Shown piece by piece: positions 1 through 5,701 of a stretch of 7,140 bases of DNA (its first letter is position 1; each line of letters begins with the position of its first letter). A program made the translations under genes and the position numbers. Location of the stretch: the NCBI GenBank assembly GCA_018381425.1, contig JAGZRY010000078.1, positions 1 to 7,140 of the forward strand, given 5' to 3'. The notes beneath the pieces were generated by a model. The model ran no database searches. It worked only from the letters and a program-made list of their open reading frames with translations, and was not told where the DNA came from. This stretch comes from Haemophilus parainfluenzae (GTDB lineage: Bacteria > Pseudomonadota > Gammaproteobacteria > Enterobacterales > Pasteurellaceae).

Positions 1-1323
1 ATTAACGTAGAAAAAGCCTCGAATGACATTCAACGTGTCAATAAAGTCTTTAATATTAGTATCTTAAATCACCTACTCATTATTTTTATCGTATTAGTGT
101 TAGCTGAAACTGTAGGTTTATGGTTTTTAAATCACAAATTGGTGATCCCCGCTGAACGCTTACAAGCTGCAAATATCGTTTACCAATTGGCATTAATTAT
201 TGCCCTTGTTGAAATCATCAAGGTGCCATTCAATGCCATGATTGTTGCCCATGAAAAAATGGGATTCTATGCGTGGTTGGGATTAGGTGAGACCATCTTA
301 AAACTGACTTCTGTCTTTATTTTAAGTCATATCACACATTACGATAAGTTGATTACTTATGGCGGCTTATTGCTTTCAGTCAGCTTAATCGTGCTCTCTC
401 TTTATGTGTTATTCACTAAATATTATTTCAAAGAGGGCGCACGTTTCCGCTTATATAAAGATTTAAGCAAAACTAAAGAAATGGTGAGTTTTTCCGGTTG
501 GATGCTCATGGGGCAAGTTGCTTATGTGGGTTCGACCCAAGGCTTGAATATGGTATCTAACTTATTCTTTGGCGTAGCAGTCAATGCCGCTGTTGCGATT
601 GCAACACAAGTAGAAGGTGCCGTTTATAGCTTTGTGAATAATTTCCAAATGGCAGCTAATCCGCAGTTGGTTCAGTCTTATGCAGCAAAAGATTATGATC
701 GCAATCGCCAATTAATTCTTGGTATTTCAAAATATTCACTTTATTTAATGGCGATTCTCTCTGCGCCTGTATTGTATTTCACCCATACCTTACTGACATT
801 TTGGCTAGGCAATCATCTTCCGCAATATACTGAACAACTTGTACAAGCTATTATTGCTTGCTTATTGATCAGTGCAATGGCTGGCGCATTTTGGATGAGT
901 GCATTAGCCATTGGCACATCTACCGTAAAACAATACAATATCATCGTAGCATTAATCGACCTTTGCACGGTGCCATTAGCTTATTATTTGTTCACACTAG
1001 GTTATAATCCAGTATTTGCCTTTGTGGGTAAATTTAGTACGATGGTCATCTCACAAATCTATCGATTATATTTTATTAATAAAAAAATTAAATTTAACCA
1101 AAAAGAATTTGTCTCATATTTAGTGAATGTCGGCGTGGTATTTGGCCTACTATTAGGTATCATCTATATATCAGATACCACCCGCAGTTATTCTTTATTG
1201 GAATTTATTGGACAATCCATCATCTTAGAAATGGTATTAATCTGTGTCATTTTAATCTTCGGATTAAACACTTCAGAAAAAAATTTCTTGTTTAGCTATT
1301 TAAAGAAAAGAGTAAAAAAATGA
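1..1323 (+). CDS. Wzx/MATE-like polysaccharide flippase, 5'-truncated by window edge
   Basis: Frame 1 is open from the first base to the TGA at 1321-1323, giving 440 visible codons. The GTG at 97 is internal to a longer gene, because the codons before it (INVEKASNDIQRVNKVF...) are open and read naturally into the next membrane helix. About twelve hydrophobic stretches alternate with short charged loops, and motifs such as KVPFNAMIVAHEKM and NNFQMAANPQLVQSYA fit the MATE/MVF-superfamily polysaccharide exporters that flip lipid-linked oligosaccharides across the inner membrane. Such proteins usually have about 450-500 residues, so probably only a few dozen N-terminal residues are missing. It overlaps the next gene by ATGA, which indicates translational coupling with a pyruvyl transferase and supports a role in surface glycan (lipo-oligosaccharide or capsule-like) assembly. 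The exact substrate cannot be told. Family assignment is firm; the role is inferred. Confidence 0.85.
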   Translation: MNVEKASNDIQRVNKVFNISILNHLLIIFIVLVLAETVGLWFLNHKLVIPAERLQAANIVYQLALIIALVEIIKVPFNAMIVAHEKMGFYAWLGLGETILKLTSVFILSHITHYDKLITYGGLLLSVSLIVLSLYVLFTKYYFKEGARFRLYKDLSKTKEMVSFSGWMLMGQVAYVGSTQGLNMVSNLFFGVAVNAAVAIATQVEGAVYSFVNNFQMAANPQLVQSYAAKDYDRNRQLILGISKYSLYLMAILSAPVLYFTHTLLTFWLGNHLPQYTEQLVQAIIACLLISAMAGAFWMSALAIGTSTVKQYNIIVALIDLCTVPLAYYLFTLGYNPVFAFVGKFSTMVISQIYRLYFINKKIKFNQKEFVSYLVNVGVVFGLLLGIIYISDTTRSYSLLEFIGQSIILEMVLICVILIFGLNTSEKNFLFSYLKKRVKK

Positions 1324-2288
1324 ATCAACTCCTTATTGATTTAAAAAACAAACTGAATCCTATTGTTGAACTGATCAAAGATAAAAACGACGTATTTTAT
1401 TTCGACTACCCGCTTCATTTGAACGTAGGCGATTTACTGATTTATCACGGAACTGAGCAATTTTTTAAAGATCACCACATTAACGTGACTTTAAAACGCT
1501 GTGAATACGATTTAGATCTTGAAGAAGTCAAAGCAAAAATCACACCAAACACCACCATCCTTTTACATGGTGGCGGTAACTTTGGCGATCTTTATCCGCA
1601 GCATCAGAAGATCCGTGAAGAAATGGTGACGCATTTCCCGAATAATCGCATTATTGTGTTGCCACAAACTGCTTATTTTAAACACGAAGAAAATCTACAA
1701 AAATCAGCCGCACTTTTCCGTAACCACAGTGATTGTCATTTACTGGCTCGCGATGAAAGAACAGCAAATCTATTTGCAAAATTTTCTGATCATGTTTATT
1801 TATCACCCGATATGGCACATCAGCTTTATGGCACAATGGAAACTAAGCAAGGAAAAACAGGAAAAAAACTTTACTTCTTACGTAAAGATATTGAAGCGAG
1901 TGATGTAGAAAAAAATATTTTAACGCAAATTCCAATCAACAGTACTGTAAAAGATTGGGATGATATTCTCTCCAAGACAGACGACATTGTTTTAGCATTT
2001 AGTTGGAGAATGAATAAAATTGCAAATAAATTTAATTTAGATTGTTTGAAAAATCTTTCTCATCAATTTTGGTACACATATACTCATAAAATTGTAAAAC
2101 GTGTTGCCCGAGTATTCTTAGATAATGATAAAGTGATTACTACTCGTTTACACGGTCATATTTTTTCCTGCTTGTTAGAAATACCAAATGTTGTTTGTGA
2201 TAACTCTTATGGAAAAAATAGTAGCTATGCAAAACTATGGACTCAAAACTTAAACTTCGTTGAATTGGATAAATCATGTTTGAATTAA
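1320..2288 (+). CDS. Polysaccharide pyruvyl transferase family protein
   Basis: 322 residues, a usual length for this family. Motifs seen in order are NVGD at 35-38 followed by LLIYHGTEQFF, the glycine-rich LLHGGGNFGD at 81-90, VLPQTAYF at 113-120, LLARDE at 141-146, TTRLHGH at 274-280 and DNSYGK at 294-299. These are the hallmarks of the EpsI/EpsO/PssK-type polysaccharide pyruvyl transferases, which have a GT-B-like fold and transfer pyruvate from phosphoenolpyruvate onto a sugar to form a ketal. There is no signal peptide or membrane segment, so it should be cytoplasmic. The ATG at 1320 overlaps the flippase stop as ATGA, with only a weak purine run upstream, so coupling probably drives translation. 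Parts of the 3' half (for example 1981-2100, about 23% GC) are much more AT-rich than the motif-rich 5' part. The acceptor sugar is unknown, and some family members may do other chemistry. Confidence 0.85.
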   Translation: MNQLLIDLKNKLNPIVELIKDKNDVFYFDYPLHLNVGDLLIYHGTEQFFKDHHINVTLKRCEYDLDLEEVKAKITPNTTILLHGGGNFGDLYPQHQKIREEMVTHFPNNRIIVLPQTAYFKHEENLQKSAALFRNHSDCHLLARDERTANLFAKFSDHVYLSPDMAHQLYGTMETKQGKTGKKLYFLRKDIEASDVEKNILTQIPINSTVKDWDDILSKTDDIVLAFSWRMNKIANKFNLDCLKNLSHQFWYTYTHKIVKRVARVFLDNDKVITTRLHGHIFSCLLEIPNVVCDNSYGKNSSYAKLWTQNLNFVELDKSCLN

Positions 2289-3019
2289 AAAAGCTCATCA
2301 CGGCCATGATTCTTCCCCCATTTAATATTTTAATTTTATGGGGGCTTTCACTTACTCTAGCTAAATTCAATTTCAAAAAATTAAGCCGAATTTCGACCGC
2401 ACTTGGCTTCTCACTGCTCTATCTTTTAAGTATCCCTTACACTGCACAAGTACTTAAAGATAGTCTCATCACTGAAGATCATTTAACACTGCAAGATTAC
2501 CAACAAGCTCAAGCGATCGTTTTACTTGGTGGTGGCTTGCGTGATAGCAAAGAGCTTTATGCGCCATTAGCTTCAACAGGTATCCAACTTGAACGATTAC
2601 GTTATGCCGCTTTCTTACAAAAAGAAACGCACTTGCCATTATTGATTACAGGGGCAAGTCCAACAGGTGCTATTGAGGCAAAAATCGCCGCAGAAGAACT
2701 TCAAAACTTCTTTAATGTGCCAACCAAATGGATTGAACCTAGAGCCCTTACCACCAAAGAAAATGCCCTTTTCACCAAACAAATATTGGAAAAAGAAGGT
2801 ATTCAAAAAATTATTTTAGTCACTAATGAATGGCATATGCAACGTGCAAAATTATTATTCCAACAACAAGGCTTTGATGTGTTACCCGCAAGTGTAGGTG
2901 AAGGCATTACGCCCGACAGTTACGGACTTAATATGATGCATTTTATTCCGCAAGGTGGCGCAATTACGAAAAATATGCAATTACTCAAAGAGTGGATTGG
3001 ATATTGGAAAGAGCGTTAA
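2276..3019 (+). CDS. YdcF/ElyC-like DUF218 membrane-anchored protein
   Basis: 247 residues. Two hydrophobic helices lie near residues 9-29 and 38-58, followed by a DUF218 domain with VLLGGG at 82-87, LLITGA at 122-127, TTKENA at 159-164 and LVTNEWHMQRA at 181-191, which are the conserved sites of the family. The N-terminus MFELKKLITAMILP resembles ElyC-type openings (from memory), which favours the ATG at 2276 over the Met at residue 11. The E. coli relative ElyC affects envelope and lipid-carrier metabolism; the biochemical activity of DUF218 proteins is poorly defined. The gene overlaps the pyruvyl transferase by 13 nt, so the two are co-transcribed, and a role linked to undecaprenyl carrier use in glycan assembly is a reasonable inference only. 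An uptake signal is embedded at codons 41-43. Confidence 0.85.
   Translation: MFELKKLITAMILPPFNILILWGLSLTLAKFNFKKLSRISTALGFSLLYLLSIPYTAQVLKDSLITEDHLTLQDYQQAQAIVLLGGGLRDSKELYAPLASTGIQLERLRYAAFLQKETHLPLLITGASPTGAIEAKIAAEELQNFFNVPTKWIEPRALTTKENALFTKQILEKEGIQKIILVTNEWHMQRAKLLFQQQGFDVLPASVGEGITPDSYGLNMMHFIPQGGAITKNMQLLKEWIGYWKER
2396..2404 (-). repeat. DNA uptake signal sequence (USS), inside DUF218 gene
   Basis: The exact 9-base complement ACCGCACTT of the Haemophilus USS core AAGTGCGGT. It encodes Thr-Ala-Leu (residues 41-43) at the start of the second membrane helix of the DUF218 protein. Such sites promote DNA uptake during natural competence in Pasteurellaceae. Confidence 0.85.
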
Positions 3020-3027
3020 AGTGCGGT
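3019..3027 (+). repeat. DNA uptake signal sequence (USS), intergenic
   Basis: Exact AAGTGCGGT whose first base is the last base of the DUF218 stop codon. It is preceded by A and followed by CAAAATATTAC, an AT-rich tract of the kind found in the extended USS consensus. It has no inverted partner nearby, so it does not form a terminator hairpin. Confidence 0.9.
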
Positions 3028-3067
3028 CAAAATATTACAAATTAGATAATGTTAAGAGGAAGAAAAC

Positions 3068-3730
3068 ATGAGTCAAATTACCTGCGAACAAATGCTTCAA
3101 GTATTCGAAAATCGCTGTTCAACACGTTATTACGATCCGAATAAAAAAATTAGCCAAGAAGATTTCGCAGCCATTTTAGAATTTGCTCGTTTATCACCAA
3201 GCTCAGTCGGTTCTGAGCCATGGCAATTCTTAGTGATTCAAAATAAAGCATTACGCAATAAGCTCAAACCTTTTAGCTGGGGCATGCAATATCAATTAGA
3301 TGATTGTAGTCATTTAGTGATCATTCTTGCGAAGAAAAATGCTCGATATGATACGCCTTTCTTCCGTGATGTTGCGGTGCGTAGAGGTTTACAAGGCGAG
3401 CAATTAGAAAAAGTCTTGGAAAAATATAAAGGCTTACAAGAAGTTGAAATGAAAACCGCAGAAAGCGAGCGTGCATTATTTGACTGGACAAGCAAACAAA
3501 CCTACATTGCATTAGCGAATATGCTAACGGGTGCTGCCGCTATCGGTGTAGATTCTTGCCCTATTGAAGGCTTTAACTATGATAAAATGAATGAAGTTTT
3601 AGCCGCTGAAGGTCTCTTTGATCCAAGTGAATGGGGCGTATCCGTGGCAGCAACATTTGGTTATCGTGCGAGAGACATTACCAAAAAATCTCGTCGACCA
3701 ATTAAAGAAATCGTCACTTGGGTTGAATAA
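3068..3730 (+). CDS. NfsB-type nitroreductase family protein (FMN-dependent NAD(P)H oxidoreductase)
   Basis: 220 residues, typical length. An N-terminal NRCSTRYY supplies the FMN phosphate-binding residues R16, S18 and R20 (R10, S12 and K14 in E. coli NfsB). SPSSVGSEPW at 43-52, SKQTYIALANML at 142-153 and PIEGF at 165-169 are diagnostic, and K207/R209 in KKSRR match the C-terminal FMN contacts. The protein should be a cytoplasmic flavin homodimer that reduces nitroaromatics, quinones or similar compounds; the true substrate is unknown. It closely resembles what I recall of the Haemophilus protein annotated as a putative NAD(P)H nitroreductase. A good Shine-Dalgarno AAGAGGA (3054-3060) lies 7 nt before the ATG and fixes the start. 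The 48-nt gap to the DUF218 gene has no hairpin, so read-through from upstream is possible. A hairpin terminator follows 17 nt after the stop. Confidence 0.93.
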   Translation: MSQITCEQMLQVFENRCSTRYYDPNKKISQEDFAAILEFARLSPSSVGSEPWQFLVIQNKALRNKLKPFSWGMQYQLDDCSHLVIILAKKNARYDTPFFRDVAVRRGLQGEQLEKVLEKYKGLQEVEMKTAESERALFDWTSKQTYIALANMLTGAAAIGVDSCPIEGFNYDKMNEVLAAEGLFDPSEWGVSVAATFGYRARDITKKSRRPIKEIVTWVE

Positions 3731-3747
3731 TCTATTTTCAAATAAAT

Positions 3748-3773
3748 GGGCAGCAAACGCTGCCCTTTTCTTT
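3748..3773. terminator. Intrinsic terminator between convergent genes
   Basis: The 7-bp stem GGGCAGC (3748-3754) pairs with GCTGCCC (3759-3765) around the loop AAAC, followed by TTTTCTTT on the plus strand. On the minus strand the same hairpin is followed by ATTTATTT, so it may work in both directions, though less well there. It sits between the nitroreductase stop (3730) and the transporter stop (3772), where a shared terminator is expected. Confidence 0.88.
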
Positions 3774-4749
3774 ATCCACCGAATAAAGCTGCGCCACCTG
3801 TTACAGCTCCCATCGTGCCATATAACAAGCTTAGTGCAAAAAAGATCATAATCGCACCCGCAATACATTTGATCATGGATTCACCTTTTTGGTTAGAACC
3901 CGCTAAACCATACCAATGGCCTAAGCGAGTCGCGACATTTCTCGCATAGCGTACTAACGCTGCAAAAAGCGAAAGCATTAATCCTGTCCCTAGGGACATG
4001 GCAAACGTGGCTAAAATTCCCCACCGATATAGATCTAGCATATAAGCGAGAAAAAGCACAAAAATGGCGCCACTACACGGTCGCATACCAATGGTTAAAA
4101 TCACTAAGAGTTGAGATTTTAAATCACCCGATTGCTTAAGCTGTTGATGATTGGGTAGATGTTGATGTCCACAACTACATTGCGCTTGGCTTGCTTTTCC
4201 TTGCTCATATCTAAATGGTGAAGCTGTTCCAATCTGTTTCGGTAATGATTGGATTGATGTAATACGAAAAGATTGTTTTTTCTTTAAGCCTTTCAAACCT
4301 TGAGCCATCCAATAGAGCCCTAACAACAATAATAAAATGAGTGCGCTACGCTCCAGCCATAACTGACTAAGTTTAAAATATTTTGAGGAAAGATTAAGTA
4401 TCACCACCACAATGGAGGTTGCTGCAACTGCGACAAAACCTTGCATGAGAGAGGAAAGTAAACTTAAGCGTACGCTGGTTTTAAGCTGGCTTTCGTGAGT
4501 AGAAAGATAACCAGCAATAATAAATTTCCCATGCCCAGGCCCTAATGCATGTAATACACCATAAGAAAAGGCGGCAAAAATCAACCACAATCCTGCAGTA
4601 GATGAATGTGCTTGAATCTGGTGCAGATTTTCAGAAATCAGCTGATTAAAGGCTTTTTGCCAATCGGCTACTTGCACAAAAAGCCAAGGTAACAAAGCGA
4701 AGATAATCGCTAATAAACCGATAAAAAGTGCGGTCAGTTTTAACTTCAT
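3772..4749 (-). CDS. NicO/RcnA-like nickel/cobalt transporter
   Basis: 325 residues with an N-terminal hydrophobic helix (about 5-25) and further membrane segments near 52-80, 93-120, 135-150, 213-235, 243-270 and 293-315. The motif HALGPGHGK at 67-75 and GMRPCSGA at 221-228 are the family signatures that line the Ni2+/Co2+ path. Between the halves is a soluble loop with C191-S-C193-G-H195-Q-H197 and more His nearby, a likely metal-sensing or metal-binding patch. The product is an inner-membrane transporter; relatives such as RcnA export Ni/Co, but others have been proposed as importers, so the direction is open. The start ATG lies 3 nt after the DUF1007 stop with little Shine-Dalgarno sequence, implying coupled translation in a two-gene operon. 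A USS is embedded at codons 6-8. The order resembles the HI1248-HI1249 region of H. influenzae as I remember it. Confidence 0.92.
   Translation of the reverse strand: MKLKLTALFIGLLAIIFALLPWLFVQVADWQKAFNQLISENLHQIQAHSSTAGLWLIFAAFSYGVLHALGPGHGKFIIAGYLSTHESQLKTSVRLSLLSSLMQGFVAVAATSIVVVILNLSSKYFKLSQLWLERSALILLLLLGLYWMAQGLKGLKKKQSFRITSIQSLPKQIGTASPFRYEQGKASQAQCSCGHQHLPNHQQLKQSGDLKSQLLVILTIGMRPCSGAIFVLFLAYMLDLYRWGILATFAMSLGTGLMLSLFAALVRYARNVATRLGHWYGLAGSNQKGESMIKCIAGAIMIFFALSLLYGTMGAVTGGAALFGG
4726..4734 (+). repeat. DNA uptake signal sequence (USS), inside NicO gene
   Basis: Exact AAGTGCGGT on the plus strand, followed by CAGTTTTAA. Read on the gene's strand it is ACC GCA CTT, encoding Thr6-Ala7-Leu8 at the start of the transporter's first membrane helix. 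Confidence 0.88.
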
Positions 4750-4752
4750 TTT

Positions 4753-5385
4753 TTATTCACATTTAATTTTCACTTTCTGTGCAAACAATACACCAAGAGA
4801 ATCATCTTCATTTTTTTGCGATTTATCCAATGATGAAGCGTAGGATTTAATTTTTTCATCGACATTAGGCTCGAGCACTTCACCTTTGCAATTCTTAGGA
4901 AGCGCCGAAAAATCAACCGCTCTTTTACCTATTTCAGCATAACGCATGGCCACATAATAGGTACTGTCATAAGTCATCAGAGTAAATTCATTATTTTGCA
5001 AAGCCTGTGGTTGTGCCAAAAGAAAATCAAAATAATATTCCACCTCATTCCCTTTAACACGCATACCATAATTTTCAGGCTGTTTTTTATATTTAATTTT
5101 GTGATTTTCTTTATCAAAGACATAACTAAAGTAATGCTCATTCACGACATTCGCCATCACTTCATCAATGAGTTTTTGTTTAGCAGCTTTATCACCTTTC
5201 GTCTGCATCATGTCATACAATACGGCTGAAGAACTGGCTTCATCCAGTAACCATTGGGTCGAAAAACCAATTAATTGATTATCTTTCACTAACGGTTTGG
5301 TTTGCATATCAATAAAGGCATGAGGATGTGCGAGAACCGAAAAAGGAGAAATTAGCGATAAACCAAGGAGTAATTTTTTAAACAT
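4753..5385 (-). CDS. DUF1007 family periplasmic protein, NicO partner
   Basis: 210 residues from the ATG at 5385. An upstream in-frame TTG at 5391 adds only Met-Ser; neither start has a clear Shine-Dalgarno, so the ATG is preferred. The N-terminus MFKKLLLGLSLISPFSVLA is a classic signal peptide with predicted cleavage after A19, leaving HPHAFIDM as the mature N-terminus. The HPH-FID motif is the hallmark of DUF1007, and an exposed N-terminal His with a second His two residues on could bind Ni2+/Co2+ or Cu2+. Two cysteines (C166, C209) could form a disulfide in the periplasm. The biochemical function of the family is not established; its frequent pairing with NicO transporters, and here the 3-nt spacing to one, suggests metal delivery or chaperoning. 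No membrane anchor is visible after the signal peptide. Confidence 0.9.
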   Translation of the reverse strand: MFKKLLLGLSLISPFSVLAHPHAFIDMQTKPLVKDNQLIGFSTQWLLDEASSSAVLYDMMQTKGDKAAKQKLIDEVMANVVNEHYFSYVFDKENHKIKYKKQPENYGMRVKGNEVEYYFDFLLAQPQALQNNEFTLMTYDSTYYVAMRYAEIGKRAVDFSALPKNCKGEVLEPNVDEKIKSYASSLDKSQKNEDDSLGVLFAQKVKIKCE

Positions 5386-5424
5386 AGACAAGAAAAAAGA
5401 GTAGCTAAATAATTGAATAGACAG

Positions 5425-5430
5425 ATTTTA
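5425..5430 (-). promoter_or_regulatory. Candidate -10 element for the DUF1007-NicO operon
   Basis: On the minus strand the hexamer is TAAAAT (5 of 6 to TATAAT), within TGTGATAAAATC. A TTGATT sits 15 bp upstream as a weak -35, a short spacer. Transcription would start near 5418, giving a leader of about 33 nt. The FNR box centre (5503.5) would then be about 85 bp upstream of that start, near a permissible class I distance. The assignment is tentative. Confidence 0.35.
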
Positions 5431-5479
5431 TCACAAGCAGTTCCTAATCAAAATCGAATAAAAATCGGTCGAAACATAA

Positions 5480-5495
5480 AAAATCCTGTGATTTT
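5480..5495. repeat. Short perfect inverted repeat next to the FNR box
   Basis: AAAATC (5480-5485), spacer CTGT, GATTTT (5490-5495) form a perfect 6+4+6 palindrome that ends one base before the FNR box. It may be a second operator half of the control region, or just AT-rich chance; I recognise no specific regulator. Confidence 0.4.
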
Positions 5496-5496
5496 C

Positions 5497-5510
5497 TTGA
5501 TTTGTATCAA
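5497..5510. promoter_or_regulatory. FNR binding site (perfect consensus)
   Basis: TTGAT-TTGT-ATCAA matches the FNR consensus TTGAT-N4-ATCAA at all ten specified positions. FNR is the oxygen-labile Fe-S activator of anaerobic genes and is present in Haemophilus. Rightwards, a TATAAG hexamer starts 24 bp after the box, close to the ~22 bp gap of class II FNR promoters (site centred near -41.5), so activation of a plus-strand transcript starting at about 5545 is the best reading. Leftwards it lies 112 bp from the DUF1007 start codon and could also affect that operon. An overlapping palindrome, ATTTGT-ATCA-ACAAAT (5500-5515), is partly a by-product of the same bases. Confidence 0.75.
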
Positions 5511-5534
5511 CAAATTATTCATTCGCATTTCCAT

Positions 5535-5540
5535 TATAAG
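5535..5540 (+). promoter_or_regulatory. -10 element of the predicted FNR-dependent sRNA promoter
   Basis: TATAAG matches TATAAT at 5 of 6 positions. The -35 zone has no TTGACA-like hexamer, as expected for a promoter that depends on an activator bound near -41.5. The start site would be about A5545-T5547. Confidence 0.55.
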
Positions 5541-5544
5541 TGAA

Positions 5545-5661
5545 ATTTATGTACTATTTGCCTCGTCAAGTGATTGCTTGATATTCATAAAGTTCCTAAA
5601 TAAAATAATCATAAATATAGCTAAACTACTTTCCTACCACCCTATATGGGTGGTTTTTTTT
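5545..5661 (+). ncRNA. Predicted anaerobically induced FnrS-like small RNA
   Basis: An approximately 117-nt transcript is predicted from the FNR-type promoter (box 5497-5510, -10 at 5535-5540) to the T-run of an intrinsic terminator (5636-5661). No credible protein gene lies between. At 5564-5576 it reads CGTCAAGTGATTG, matching 11 of 13 bases of the CGTCAAGCGATGG target-pairing region of E. coli FnrS (comparison from memory). Downstream come AAAGTTCCT (5590-5598), an A/T-rich unpaired stretch and ATAGC, similar in order to the ACTTCCT...ATAGC part of FnrS, then the terminator. E. coli FnrS is about 122 nt, Hfq-dependent, and represses aerobic-metabolism mRNAs in the absence of oxygen. A difference: here TCAAG (5566-5570) can pair with CTTGA (5577-5581), leaving only TGATTG in the loop, whereas in E. 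coli the TCAAGCGATGGG segment is itself loop. The start is predicted to within a few bases. Homology rather than analogy is inferred. Confidence 0.62.
5636..5661 (+). terminator. Strong intrinsic terminator of the predicted sRNA
   Basis: The 7-bp stem ACCACCC (5636-5642) pairs with GGGTGGT (5648-5654) around the loop TATAT and runs into eight consecutive T (5654-5661). It is oriented rightwards, yet no plus-strand protein gene precedes it in this intergenic region; the nearest upstream plus-strand gene ended at 3730 and has its own terminator. It therefore ends a short non-coding transcript, or acts as an attenuator ahead of ettA. A long T-run also suits Hfq binding. Confidence 0.88.
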
Positions 5662-5701
5662 GCCTTTCAAATAGCTTATTCCCTAAACATCAAGTAAAAT
5701 A

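Noticed and set aside
1707..1715. GCCGCACTT, resembling the uptake signal
   Set aside because: One mismatch to the 9-base core; likely chance within the pyruvyl transferase coding sequence. GTCGCACTT at 6247-6255 is rejected likewise with two mismatches.
3045..3050. GATAAT, a good -10 hexamer before the nitroreductase
   Set aside because: There is no -35 at a proper distance (TGCGGT), and the start at about 3057 would remove part of the Shine-Dalgarno at 3054-3060.
3599..3868. Open frames crossing the nitroreductase/NicO junction on both strands (for example 3599-3868 minus, 3618-3851 plus)
   Set aside because: They overlap two well-supported convergent genes and the terminator hairpin, and show no protein family features.
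5389..5391. TTG as the start codon of the DUF1007 gene
   Set aside because: It would add only two residues ahead of an ATG that begins a normal signal peptide, and it has no better ribosome binding site.
5471..5478. TATGTT on the minus strand as a class II FNR-dependent -10 for the DUF1007 operon
   Set aside because: Only 4 of 6 to consensus and just 18 bp from the FNR box, too close for the usual class II arrangement.
5549..5581. A 10-codon ORF (MYYLPRQVIA) inside the predicted sRNA
   Set aside because: Its ATG would lie only a few bases from the predicted 5' end with no ribosome binding site; the conserved-looking bases are better explained as an RNA pairing region.
5413..5697. A 94-codon open frame on the plus strand in the intergenic region, starting at TTG
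   Set aside because: It has no Shine-Dalgarno, is very rich in Ile/Asn/Lys as random AT-rich DNA gives, and runs straight through the intrinsic terminator hairpin.
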